The notes under the pieces were generated by a model that worked only from the letters and a program-made list of their open reading frames with translations, was not told where the DNA came from and did no database searches. A stretch of DNA of 64,000 nt, from NCBI RefSeq assembly GCF_901709675.1, contig NC_051094.1:12456501-12520500 (forward strand). Direction: 5' to 3'. The position numbers and the translations under genes are program-made. The stretch is from Syngnathus acus. Lineage: Eukaryota; Chordata; Actinopteri; Syngnathiformes; Syngnathidae. Positions 1 to 14,306 of the stretch are shown here, one piece after another. Each line of letters starts with the position of its first letter. Position 1 is the first letter of the stretch.

Positions 1-3000
1 ATTAGAAAATGTTAGAGAGTCTGTTTGTTGTTGTAGTCGCTGAAATTTCAGTCTACTGTCTCAACTCTCGTGGCGTCTTCATGAATCTGGCTCTGCGTGA
101 CTCATTTGTAAATATGAATAAATTTGGCAAAAATGCATGTTCGTGAAGTATTCAAAATTGCATCCACATGAAATGCTCTATATGATGTAAAAGCCCCTTA
201 CCAGTGCACCTTCATGCCTTAATGTAGTCACATATTTTCAAAATGTATTTACCCAAAAAGAAATAGTTGTTAGCGTTCATGTTGTTGTGCTTACATTTAG
301 ATTCAACGCATACAAATAAATAAATGATACACCGAGCCCATCCTTCTCGGTGCTCAGGCAGGTAGTTAGACCAAGAAAAAAGGTTGCTAGGCAATCCATT
401 CCGATCTAAGAAAAGGTCCGTATGAGACATGGTGATGCCGGCAGTTGCTGGGCGAATTGCAAGTTGACAATGAAAGCCGTATCACGCTGAGCTGAGAAGC
501 AGAATGAGAGAGGCCGAGTAAAGCTCTCTGCAATCTGTCATTAGACATAGCTGCAAGTTATTGTCAACAGCGAGCAGGTGACATTTAATCCGTTCCATCC
601 CTCACTCTATATTAGTCATCGATTGAATGTTTTATACAAATTTGGGCTGGAAATCTCAAAAGGCATCACAGTTTACTAAAGGACACGACATGGCAAATAA
701 CCTGCACTGATTCTGTGCAGGACATGTGAAGGAGATGGCCCGATTGGTTTCTCACACTCCCCTCTTCCCCTCAGATGGATGTTGACGTAACAGCACTAAT
801 GTCTCACACTTGACCACAAACTCCCACCGACTTGGCGCAGCGGGAAAGAGTGAATTTAGCTTTGGAATGTTTTCAGCTGAATACACAGGTGTGGCTATGT
901 GCCCTGAGGAGCATGTGCCATGAGAAGGGAGGGAGAGGTTGAGACTTGCTGTCATGTCCCTGCAGCGGCAGCCCAACCACATCTCTGCCAAGGCGCAGTT
1001 TACTCTGACAGCACTGTCCTTGCATCTCAATGAGCCGCATGCAAGAGATGGCTAATGTTACAGCCTCTTGTCTCGTATCCTGGGAGATGAGCTCAATGAA
1101 GTCAACATAAGCACCATTAATAGGCATCAAAAAAGAAACAGACCTTTTATCCAGCTGTGTCCATGATAACACCAGATCTAACGGACTAAGAGTCAGTATG
1201 ACTGAGGGGGGTTCACTTGTATATTATTTTCAAACCCAAAAAAAAAAAAAAACATGTTGGGGAATCCATCATATGAAATTTAATCAAGAACCTCAAGCTT
1301 AAGTAGAAGTCTCCCCTTGATCAAGTTTAATCAGTCAGTGTGTACATTTAATCAAGAATGGATTGAAAAGCAGATGGATTAAAACGGGATGCCACTATTA
1401 GAACGGAATCTGATGATGAAAGTTCTTTGTGTGTGCTTTTTTTGTTTGTCTGTCTGTTTTTATTTTTTTCATGGGGGACGGGCTAGAGTATAACTATGCT
1501 ATTGGAGACGTGGGACATTTTTAATGCTTCTGACCCTTTCAACTGGGTCCATTTAGCAACGTTATTTTAAAAACAATGTCAAAGTTCATTCAAATACGAC
1601 TATTGTAAATTACATTTATGTGATTCGATCTTACTGTAATGTAACCGGTGCATGCCTGCACATAAAGAAAATAAAAGGCAAAAAAGAATAAACACAGAAA
1701 GCTTTTAGATTTCTCCCCCCCCACACAATAAAAGGTGTCATTTAAGCTTCAATTACATTGTGCATGATAATGTTTCGCCTCATTGTACTTGTATTACATT
1801 TTAATTATTTGCTCATTTAATTAATATTTTGCTAAACTACGTCCCTGCTGTGTTGACATGAGCTACACAATTAATTCATTTCAAAAGATTGTTTCTTTTT
1901 AATTGCACTTTTCCTCAGCCCCAGCCCGCTCCAAAAGCACTGTGCAGATATTAGGTCTCCTTTAAGACCGTTAAATGTTTGTTTTCTCATCTGTCTTTGC
2001 TGGAGTGTGCTGCTTGTTTGTAAGGCCCAGGGGCAGACTGTGCGCGGCTCTGAAAACTGATTTATTAAATAGTTTTCTTCACAACCACTACAAATATCCA
2101 ATCCAATGCTGTATAGTAGTCTGTATTTAGTGTGTCTGAATTGCATCGGGCAAAGCGAAACATATTCTCTCACACATGCAGACGTGACACACAAACCAGA
2201 CACATGATTAAGATATGAAACAATATCTTGAATTTAAGTCAGGCACGGATGTTGTTAAAATGTTGGCGTCACGCATATTAGTTCAATTGAAAACTGTAAA
2301 TTTCTCACAGATGTAAAAGTGAGTGTCAATGTTTTTCTTGATTGCCACTCCAGGTCTTTCTACGTGGAGTTTACATGTGGCCCTCCATGTCTTCCTCCCA
2401 CATTTTATAAGCATGCATGTTTGGGTAACTTAAAATGCAAATCTGCTCATCGGGTGAATGTTTTTTTTTCTTTTCGGTGACTGTCCTGTGACATGGTTGG
2501 AAAAATAAAGACGAGTATTTTTGAAATTATTCATCACTAGCTGAAAAAAAGTCCCAAATATCTGACGGCCCCAAATATTTACGCAAACTAGTTCTTCATC
2601 TGAGGGATTTTTGTATGAGTTTGCCAGCACACGTTGTTCGTGTTCTTAAAATGCCTTTTATGTGAACTAGATCACAAAATCCATTTTCACTTGAAAGTCC
2701 ATTCAAGTCCATTCGGAAAAGAAACCCTCTGCTCAGCTAGAGGAAGAAAATCCTTTGTCTCTTGCATTGTATAATCTATTAAGATGTTCCCACACAAGCT
2801 GCACTCTCACACCTGCCAGCTTCAGAGATCACCCACACAATATGTGCATTTGTCTGTCTGCCCTGACTAACAGCTCAACAGCTACGTGGCAGGCTGTGAC
2901 TCTGCCTCCACGGCCACCGAGACCTATGCACATCCATCATAATTATGTACTGCAGCGACTGAAATAGCAGCACTTCTTTCTTGGAGAGGAATATGCTGCG

Positions 3001-3776
3001 TTCCCTCTCGATAATATTCCACACTTGCGTCACGGTGCATTTGGAATACATCTAGGATGTACAAAACTCATCTGTCTCAAATGTGTTTTTCTTGTTACCT
3101 GTGTGGGAGAGGTCACCTTTCCTCTGATAATTTTACTCATCTTCAGAGGGATTTCAAGCTGGGCTTCCCTGCCAGCACCATAGCCACGTTCTCAATTGCA
3201 TCTGAGACTGAGTTAACCTCCAGGCAGCCCGCACACATAAATCTCACAGCCTCTCAGAAGGATCTCACAGGGCGTTAACACACGTGGAGAAAATTGTTGG
3301 TAACCTTTTTTTAAAGAAACATAAAAACCACAATTGTCACTGAAATACCTTGTTACTTATTATCGTGAGCAAAGCGGCTGGGAGAATATGGTTTGGAGAA
3401 ATGAGGCAAAACGGGAGATTTTGTCAAGTCAGTTTTATGTTGATTTTAAAAAGGGAATGAAAAGAAGAGAAGCTGCAGCTGCTTTGCTCCATCAGGTGTC
3501 TTGACTTGGTGCAAGGTACATTTAAAACTCAAGACTATCTATTCTGTAGTAAAGTCTACTGCCCAGTGTCAGAAATTTCCATCATAGCAAGCGTGGTAAT
3601 GACCTTAAGGATAATGACCACAACCCTAGAGGGGAAAAAAATAACACAGATACACAAGGATTGCTGAGAACAAAACATTGGACTTTTTTGAAGGAGCTTT
3701 CAAGGGGCCCTGATCGAAATTCTTTTGAACATTTGCGAAAAGAGCTCAAACATTCAGTCTGTGTAAGACACCATTC
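1..3776. other. Intergenic, no gene recognised
   Basis: AT-rich sequence with only short, unconvincing reading frames and no linked exon pattern. Around 2355-2420 there is a short piece resembling the middle of the tRNA-type SINE family seen better at 21917 (the 'gtggagtttacatg ... cctcccac' block), badly decayed. I see no RNA gene or promoter I can defend. Confidence 0.6.

Positions 3777-6300
<2,524 letters not shown>

Positions 6301-6355
<55 letters not shown>
6301..6355. repeat. (GTT)n microsatellite
   Basis: A pure trinucleotide run of about 18 units. Read on the minus strand it gives a poly-threonine frame, but no gene context supports translation. Confidence 0.97.
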
Positions 6356-6356
<1 letters not shown>

Positions 6357-8957
6357 GTTTTTAATCTCATTGCAAGAGACAAGACAGATTGCTGATCCAT
6401 TTCTTATTTTGGTGTGTTTTGGTTTGGTTTGGTTCATTTCATTTCATTTCATCTGCAGCCAAGTTTCACTCTCAGTTCTCTCATCAGTGCACATATTAGA
6501 GAAATAGCATTTGGTCAGAATCTGGTCCTCCTGGTCTTCCTAATTTATCGCCTAAATATGTGTGTGTGCGTGCGTGTGAGCCATTACAATGTCTCATCCT
6601 TATAATTGTGTACAGTGTGCTCAGTGCGGGAATATGTTTATACTGACAGTAACATTGACGTATAGGAGCAGCTTTTGTTTCACATCAGACTTCAAAAGCC
6701 ATACATCTGCTCACCTTGAAAAACAACAGTAGGAAACGATAATCCCACACCTGCTGTTGGCTTTCACTCAGCTGGGCTTCCCGATGAGAGGCACACTAAT
6801 ATCCTCTTATACAGACACTAGCACATGAAAAAAATATCAGCGTGAATCCAACATGTGGAACTAATGTTCATGGAGAGTCTCTCTCATTTTACTGAATTAC
6901 CTCCCCATCCATGGAATAACTATTAAGTACATTAGAGAGGAAGAACTTCAAATCAGTATGGGCATTTCTCAATCATGAAGCTTCAAATGTGTCTATCCAG
7001 CTTTAGAGGCTGAAAATTAATAACATGTTTCCAAGGCAATCCTGTTAGCACCATCTAATCCAGCTCAGTCTGAAAGAATGAAGACTGGTCTCAGAGGCAA
7101 TTGAAGGATTACCTAGCATCAATCTTTCAGACAACATTTGGCTGCTTTGGCTAGAGACGGCAGAAAAACATATCAATAGGAATGAGAGGAAGCGATTTTG
7201 TGGTCCGACCTGTACTGTACGATTCATTGTGCTCAACACACGTACGTATTCAGAGCTGAAGTGATGAAAGAATAGTAGAATATTTTGCTAGAAAGACCTC
7301 AGTGCATAACAGGCACCATGTTCTATTCACTTGCCGTTGTGGGATTTGCCATCATGCCTTTTAACAGCCTGTTAATGCTTAAGATGTTTTGTTATTGTTT
7401 ATATTTCGACTGTGTGCTGATTAAATGTTTTTATGTATCAGTTCAAATGGGGAGTTGGCCATTTAAAATTAAAAAAAAATCATACACATATTTGTCAATG
7501 GTTCCTTACTTGGACATTTGATGTTATGTCCCGAATTCAATGAATATGGGATGTGATTTGTTCCATATTTTCATTAATGTCCAATACAAATGCATTAAAT
7601 CTGAGAATAAAGCCCAAAATAAAACACAGAAAATAGTGAGCCCAGCACAATAGTCATGATGAGATATGCAAGAGCCGCGCTGCTGCTCACAATTTCCCAA
7701 GGTGGAGACGCACATTTTATTTTCTTTAATTTCTAGTTCACCCAATATTGCACCACAACCACAAAAGTGGAAATGTTTGCAGGAATAATACAGACGTGAC
7801 TAGGAAAAGGAGCTCGCCCTTGGCTAGACAGCGTGAGTGGAGATGATTATAAAATTGTGTGTCAGTGAGTGTTTTCAATCGCTCATGGTGGGCTGTTTGA
7901 CAGCATGCATCCAGAAAGCAACACTGCAAACACGTAAGAAAACCAAGCCTCACTGTCAAACAGTTTTTCTTTTTATTCAGTCATCTCATGAGACTGCCAT
8001 GGTTTCATTCGGTTTCCTGACTCTTTGTGTCTTAGCATGAGCTGTGCAAAAAGTACGATTTAAGACTGCTAAAATTTGGTAATTGTCAGAATCAGACGCA
8101 CTGTTACAGGGCATACAAACCAGGCTCTCCCGAATACAGTGTCCCCTCTACCCCTAAAATACACACACACTTTTACAGCCATTGAAACAATGAAATTCCT
8201 TTATGATATGTCATTCCGTGGATTTCTGAGCTACTCTTGAAAGCATCATAAACTGTGGTGCTCTGACGAGCAATCATACACATGGCAGATGTTTCGACGT
8301 ACACTATTACGCTGGTCATTGCAGCAGAGCTGATCAAATATAAATTGAGAAAAATGTTCATAATGACGACAATTTATTAGGCAATGTAACAACTAAAGGA
8401 GAATTTGGAGTGAGCCGGTCATTGTTGTGAAAAGCCCACCAATGCATTTGACTCAGAGAATGAGCAGAATATGAATATTTTGATAATGAACATTTGGGCC
8501 CTATTTCTAAAACAGCATTGATCACTTCTACAATAATACTAGAAAATCACAATGTCCCATCACTGATGTGCTATTTTTGGAACGGGCCCACGAGCTACTT
8601 ATGTGGTCCTTTTGGGTCACCTGTGGGTGCATAAGAACACCACATTGATGACCCCTGCTTTACACTCTCCTGCCACCCACCTGGGAAATATGTGGCCAAG
8701 GAATTTCAAACCTCTCTATATGGCATCCAGTCTGACACAGTTCAATCAAAATGAAGTGTCGCCTCGTGCGTCTCGTGAGTTTGATCGCAGATGCTCATTT
8801 GTGCATTCGAGCGTCACTCATGTCACTCGCACCACATGTAGCATGGCATTAAAAGAAGGAAATAAGGGAAGAAGACCCACTTTCTTCATTTTGCAAGTAC
8901 AGACAACATAGCGACTGCTGCAGATTAATTATTTGGTAAAAGTTCCGCAAACTACAG
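6356..8957. other. Intergenic, no gene recognised
   Basis: No exon series found on either strand. A piece around 8575-8670 ends in 'tgatgacccctg', which resembles the end of a hAT-type element, but no matching left end was found. Confidence 0.5.
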
Positions 8958-9091
8958 CACCATCAAGAAGTGCACAGAGAATGTTAATTTCACCGCCTAT
9001 TACAGGAGCTTTGAGTGCATCAGAGATGAAGCTGACCTGCACAGTACCTAGCTTGAGGACCAGCTGCAGAGCGCCTGTCCATCCGTCTCGA
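8958..9091 (+). other. Candidate isolated exon, unassigned, with one in-frame stop
   Basis: The block has a plausible acceptor (actacag) and a strong donor (cga|gtaagt). Between them, the frame starting at the second base reads TIKKCTENVNFTAYYRSFEC, then IRDEADLHST, a TAG stop, and LEDQLQSACPSVS. The composition is protein-like and has three cysteines, but the stop breaks it and no partner exons were found in the flanking 10 kb. It could be a fragment of a processed or dead gene, a poison exon, or chance. I do not recognise the family. Confidence 0.2.
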
Positions 9092-9236
9092 GTAAGTGAC
9101 TTTTTCATACATCGTTAATTGGTGTGTCAGTATTAATAAAAATGAACTGCAACTACAGACAAACACAGCGATTGGCAGGCAACCAGTTCAGTGTGTACCA
9201 TCGTAATACAAGTTTATATAAAGTCACAGAAATTCA

Positions 9237-9237
<1 letters not shown>

Positions 9238-9278
<41 letters not shown>
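9238..9278. repeat. (ATT)n microsatellite
   Basis: A pure ATT run of about 13 units in intergenic sequence. Confidence 0.95.
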
Positions 9279-9281
<3 letters not shown>

Positions 9282-12239
9282 ACAGCATTTGTGCAGCTAT
9301 AAAGAGTCAACTACAACAATGCCAAGACGGACGTATATGCATAGCTTAAATAATTAGTCAGTGACAATTAAATCTGACTCCCTAAGATACTATAGTCTAT
9401 AGTATTTTCAATGTAACTCAATAAAAGCGAATGTTTTGCATGCTGCAGATGCACCTTCAAAATACGCCTGCAGGGACTAACCACCAAAGAGCTGCCCAGC
9501 CACTCGTATTTCTGCTTCTTAGCCACTTATTAGTAGAGGCAAACCTAGCATTCCCTCTATACCTTAGCTAACTACAGAAATAAACCTGACACTGACTCTA
9601 ACTTTTGACATAACCAAAAATATCGAACATGACAAATTAGGCCTCTTTGGCACATTCTAACCAGAAAGGTGACTTGGGTTCAGCCATTGTGTCTCTGTGA
9701 TTTTTTTTCTCCTGGGTTCCTATCTTTCTGCATTCTCCAAAGACCATGGAGTCACACGTTACAAGGGTGAGTCAATCGGATGATAAGTGAACAAGTCCAA
9801 GACTCGGAGCAACACAAATCGTAAATCGAAAAATGTCTGTACAGTTCTGAACATTTCAACTTTAGGTCAGTAAAGGTAATATGCAGCATATACATAACTT
9901 TTTCAGTCTCTTGTACTCAACGGGGTACATCGACGTTGTAGAATACATTAAAATTAATAGAGCATTTTTGCCTTGTGAGCTGTATTAATTGAAAAGCCAT
10001 CACTCCGAAACATGCACCAAATGACCACATTAAGTGTCAACATTATATTTGACGTCCTTCCAGAAGGCTAAGTCCTTGACGAGGTCTCGATGGACTCTTA
10101 CACTCAGCACACAAGTGCGAGGCTTGTGTAGGTGGTCGGGTCCAAGAATGACTTGCTGTCATTTTTTGCTGGATAGATGTTCTATGTGGTCCTATTTTTG
10201 TTGCCACTGACTTTTGTGGTCTTTTGCAGCCTTGGCAGCTGGCTGAAAATATGTTTGTGGTTCCTGGTTAGTAGGATGGGAGTAGAGGATTCAAAGATGG
10301 AGAGGTAGCAAATGATGAGGCACTTTAAGATTCTCTTCCATCAATCCACCTTAATCTCTTAAATGAATGAGAAGCGTCCCATCACTAAGATAAAACAAGG
10401 ACTTTGCCCTTCGTGCTCCTCTGTGTTTACCTGAAACTCTAATTTTGTTATGTCAAAAAGGCAGGGAATTTGTCTTAATATCAGAATATTTTGAGGAAGA
10501 AGATCGGCATAAACAGAAAGAGTAAAACCCAAACTTAATCAAAATGACAACAAAACACCACAACATATTTGCAGGATAATTTAGCAGAATGGAGAGTCTT
10601 GCAGCAAATACTCTTCAACCTTGCTATGTTGTGTGTGTGCTGCAGGAAATCACTATTTGAGATCATTTTAAAACTATTGGGGTATGAGCATATTATTATC
10701 ACAACACAAATAAGGCCTTTCAAAACAAGCAGCAAATATGGGTGTTTGCAACTTGAAACATTGAGAACTCTTTTTCCCAAGACCCGAAGGAAGAAAGCTG
10801 CTTCTAATCTTTCTGTGTCAACAACAATACGTTATGCCGCAAGGGATTTTGAGGTAGCTCGATCTTGTCCAATGAATCCATCCGGTGCAAATTCAGCAGT
10901 CTGCTTTGGGCCTGACAAACCGGACATTTAAGACAGCATGGTATAAAATCTCATTGACGCTCAGCGTCCACTCTCCCAGGCTTCAGGAGCGTGAACGTTT
11001 TCAGGCGGGAGGAAAAAATTGGAAATTCCTAACACAGGAGCAGTTTGTGTCCTTGTGTGTCATCCACATAAATAACACCCTTGAAATTTGGTGATGTAAC
11101 TATTACTGTGATTTGTTCACATCAGAAGGGACTCTGGAGGCACCGAGTGGCATGCTCAATTTCTTTCCAGTTTGTGTTTTATATTTATTATCGAGCGGTT
11201 ATTCAATTGCATAATTTGGACAGTATGAATGAACCTGCATTTCATCACAGCAGTATACTAATGATGATATGGATAGAGCTTAAAGTCCATGGACAATGTG
11301 GACCCCAAAAGTTTCAGTCACCAGTAAATCAAATGGTTATGAAAGAAGAAAAAAAAATACACTACGGTTGCAGTATCTCAGCTTTATAATCCATTTTATT
11401 GTCACGGTTTACTCGTTCCCAATGCTCCCATCAACATTCCTTCCAGTAGTTTTATTTTCCCCTCCAAAATAACAAAAAAAAAATCCAAAACAAACAAACA
11501 GCTGGCAAAGACTCAACAAGCTGGTGGACATAATGCTCTCAAGAGTGAGTGCAGAACAAATTACAGCCCAATAAACAAATGAAACAACTAGCATATGTAA
11601 CTAGTACTTCCTAAATAGTTACTATAAAAATGATTTTGAGAGTAGGTGTGCCTCAATATCGATGTCCCATATAATAATAATAAATAATACCAAGTCACTG
11701 CATATGCATCATGCGTTGATATGGAGAAGGATATCTTTTGGGTTCAACAAACGCTGAGGTTCACAGAAAATTTTTAGATTGTAATCCAGTTATATCAGGC
11801 ACTCTCTGCTAATAAATGAAATCATCTGCTGCAACTGGCAGGTTGCCAAGTTGACATAAATAAATTAAGCAACAGATTTACTCCAACCTCCTTCGGTGAT
11901 TGCACCTGGTCTCTCTGAGCAGAAACCAGATTAATTCAGATGATAAAGAGCTCAAAATAAATTGCATTTTAGTCTGAATTTATTACAGCCATGTCCATGT
12001 ATTTATTTCATATTGGTGAATTGATCAACGAAGGCTTATCCTTTTTACAGTATCGTTGTGTGGATTTGTGAATGAAAGATTAGCAAGGACTAACTAAATG
12101 AATGAATTACCCACTCTAAAAGGAGACAACAGCAGAGATATTTTAAAAATGTGCTGACTTTCTTTATTTAACTGAACGAGAGGAACCAAATATTAACATT
12201 CGTATTCAGCCGTCAGATTGTTTAGTCCAACACCATTAT
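9279..12239. other. Intergenic, no gene recognised
   Basis: No exon chain, RNA gene or intact transposon seen. Only short open frames that lack splice partners or family motifs. Confidence 0.5.
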
Positions 12240-13215
12240 AACTATAAAACTATGCACAGTTGTATATCAGACAGGCAATAAATTAGATTGTGTGTGCCAT
12301 GGACAACAAAGAATACTGGGTTGCTATTTTTGTGGATCTAGTTAAGGTATTTGACTCTGTTAATTATTCCATACTAATCAAAAAACTGTGGAATATTGGC
12401 CTCCAACTTTGTTTAACCTTCTCTCAGACCACTTCTCAAAGATGTCCCGCAGGGTTCTATATGTGGTCCAACACTAGCTTTTCAGGCTAAAGGCACCTGT
12501 ATGCTGACAAGATTCAAAATCCACTTTCCAGTCTGGAGCTATCACTAAATATAAGCAGATCTATACCTACAAAAATGCATGACTTGCTACAAATACCTGG
12601 AAATCGGGCTTGATTGTTCACTTACATTTGAAACACACAAACACTCTCGATCTAAAGCCATTAGTCTACCACAATAAATCTTCATTAACATATTTGTTAA
12701 ACAGCCCTCTGGTTAACATGACTGTCCTCCCAACCTTACTGAAATATAGACTTGTATATACCGTAATTTTCGGACTATAAGTCGCGGTTTTTTTTCATAG
12801 TTTGGGTGGGGGGGCGACTTATACTCAGGAGCGACTTATATACATATATATGGGGTTTTTTCACTTTTTTGGGCATTTTATGGCTGGTGCGACTTATACT
12901 CCGGTGCGACTTATAGTCCGAAAATTACGGTAGATAAACTTGTAAAAAAAAAATCCTTCTCAGGCAGGACACCATGTACATAGCTGTCATTCGTTTTGTC
13001 CCTTTAACACTCACCACTGCGAACTCTACTCCCTGTTTAATTGACCACTTTCGGTTCCTGATTATCCATTACACAAATGTTGGAAAGAATCCACCACCTT
13101 TTCGCCCACTGCTCACTATATATACCACCATTCCCATGCTGCATTGCAACAGTATATTTAACCTTATTATTCGACGTTCGCGCTACTTTTTGGTCAATTT
13201 TCAATTCAATAAAGG
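12240..13215 (+). mobile_element. Decayed non-LTR retrotransposon (LINE), reverse transcriptase remains
   Basis: Three successive stretches on the plus strand, each shifted or stopped, match the order of a LINE ORF2. At about 12300-12400, AIFVDLVKVFDSVNYSILI is the fingers/palm start. At about 12440-12470, DVPQGSICGPTL is the usual VPQGSILGP box, and soon after LYADKIQ stands for YADDTQ. At 12590-12660, YKYLEIGLDCSLTFETH corresponds to the post-catalytic YLGI block. At 12970-13110, a LY-AIRFV ... HY-N-GK-PP pattern resembles the ORF2 C-terminus of CR1/L2/Rex-type fish LINEs. The catalytic YADD is lost and stops are frequent, so the copy is dead. A MITE (12761-12930) interrupts it, so the LINE is the older insertion. 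The precise clade is uncertain. Confidence 0.8.
12761..12930. mobile_element. 170-bp TA-flanked MITE, family A
   Basis: The ends are perfect inverted repeats of about 25 bp: the left begins CCGTAATTTTCGG and runs through ACTATAAGTCGC, and the right is its exact complement. Both sides carry TA (12759-12760 and 12931-12932), as expected for TA target-site use in the Tc1/mariner superfamily. The interior is made of further GCGACTTATA / TATAAGTCGC repeats and has no coding capacity. It lies inside the decayed LINE. A much longer element with the same ends is at 45873-46673. Confidence 0.9.
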
Positions 13216-13804
13216 TTAACTAAATAAATCAACAGATTGTGTCTTAAAGTAGATCTCTCTGACAGTGACAATCAAGACTTCCATTAATTATGTAACTAAC
13301 TAAGGCATTATTGACGGTTTGGATCTATTTTTTTTGTACATGATTCTGGGAGAGTTTTGTCTTCATGCTTGCCTTTGTTATGTATTGTGGAATTCCTAAT
13401 ACAAATTTTCAACAAAACATGCAAATATAAAAGACAAAAAATGATTAACAATTCTCAATAAAGATAATATTCAAGTGATTCAATAAATCTTAAGTCAATG
13501 AAACTTTGGATATGCTGAAGAGTTGTACTATTCTCTCATCATCATTTAAAGGAATTGCAAATTGTGAGCGGCTGTTTAAGAACAATATCCTGAACACAAT
13601 CAATGCAGCATCAAAGTTATCAAAGATGTGATAGAATCACTTGAACCATCATAAATGTATGTGTAGGAGGTAAAAAAAAGAAAAGGTGTGTGGGGGGCGA
13701 GACTGCGCGCCCAGAAGAGCGCAAGACGGCCCCAGACACATTAGACGAGACTTATACTTGTTTTTACACTGAGAATATGGGCACCATTCCAGCTAAATAA
13801 AGCC
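13216..13804. other. Intergenic, no gene recognised
   Basis: AT-rich sequence. From about 13680 a G-rich patch precedes the LINE 3' end and may belong to the same insertion. Confidence 0.5.
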
Positions 13805-13935
13805 ATATGCCACCTGGCTGGCCTGGGAATGACCTGAGAGGAGCAGGAGAAAGTGGCTGGAGAGAGAGAGGAAAGTGTGGGTTTCCCTGCCCAAGCTGCC
13901 GTAACCCATGAGCCGACCTGGATAAGCAGAAGAGG
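13805..13935 (+). mobile_element. 3' end of a non-LTR retrotransposon
   Basis: The segment 'ggctggcctgggaatg ... gtggctgg ... gggtttccctgcc ... gacctggataagcagaag' follows the order of a very common fish LINE 3' terminus (the end of ORF2 plus a short tail that finishes in a GGAT repeat). It is 5'-truncated and leads straight into the GGAT array. The family name (possibly Rex3/RTE-like) needs a library search. Confidence 0.7.
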
Positions 13936-14035
13936 GTGGATGGATGGATGGATGGATGGATGGATGGATGGATGGATGGATGGATGGATGGATGGATGGA
14001 TGGATGGATGGATGGATGGACGGACGGACGGACGA
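13936..14035 (+). repeat. (GGAT)n/(GGAC)n microsatellite from a LINE tail
   Basis: About 21 GGAT units followed by 3-4 GGAC units, directly attached to the LINE 3' end. This fits growth of the array from the retrotransposon's own tail. The SIHP and WMDG peptide repeats that can be read through it are not evidence of a gene. Confidence 0.95.
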
Positions 14036-14263
14036 AAAGATGTAATCGATAAAATACCTTGTTATTTTAAGAAAACATATACTGTATGTATTATCCAAAG
14101 GTATTAAAATATTTTTGCTCTAAAATAGTTGAATAATGTGGTCAAGATAATGAGCAGGTCATTTTTTTGTTTTGACGCCATAGATCCGTACTTGGATACA
14201 CGTTTGAATCACCTCTAAGTGAACACAATTGATGGCATGCTGTTAAGATGTTCACACAGCCTG

Positions 14264-14303
<40 letters not shown>
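14264..14303. repeat. (CA)n microsatellite
   Basis: A pure dinucleotide run of 20 CA units. Confidence 0.97.

Positions 14304-14306
<3 letters not shown>

Noticed and set aside
752-1172. Two overlapping minus-strand frames of 92 and 99 codons
   Set aside because: No recognisable motif, no signal peptide or domain, no partner exon; lengths are within chance for this base composition.
8575-8670. hAT-like terminus
   Set aside because: Only one end-like motif (tgatgacccctg) seen, with no matching opposite end or target duplication.
10569-10931. 120-codon plus-strand frame
   Set aside because: Mixed hydrophobic and cysteine content without family resemblance; overlapping antisense frame of similar length; no splice partners.
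13793-14107. Long open frames with SIHP or WMDG repeats on both strands
   Set aside because: They are translations of the GGAT microsatellite and LINE tail; there is no start context, splice pattern or family match.
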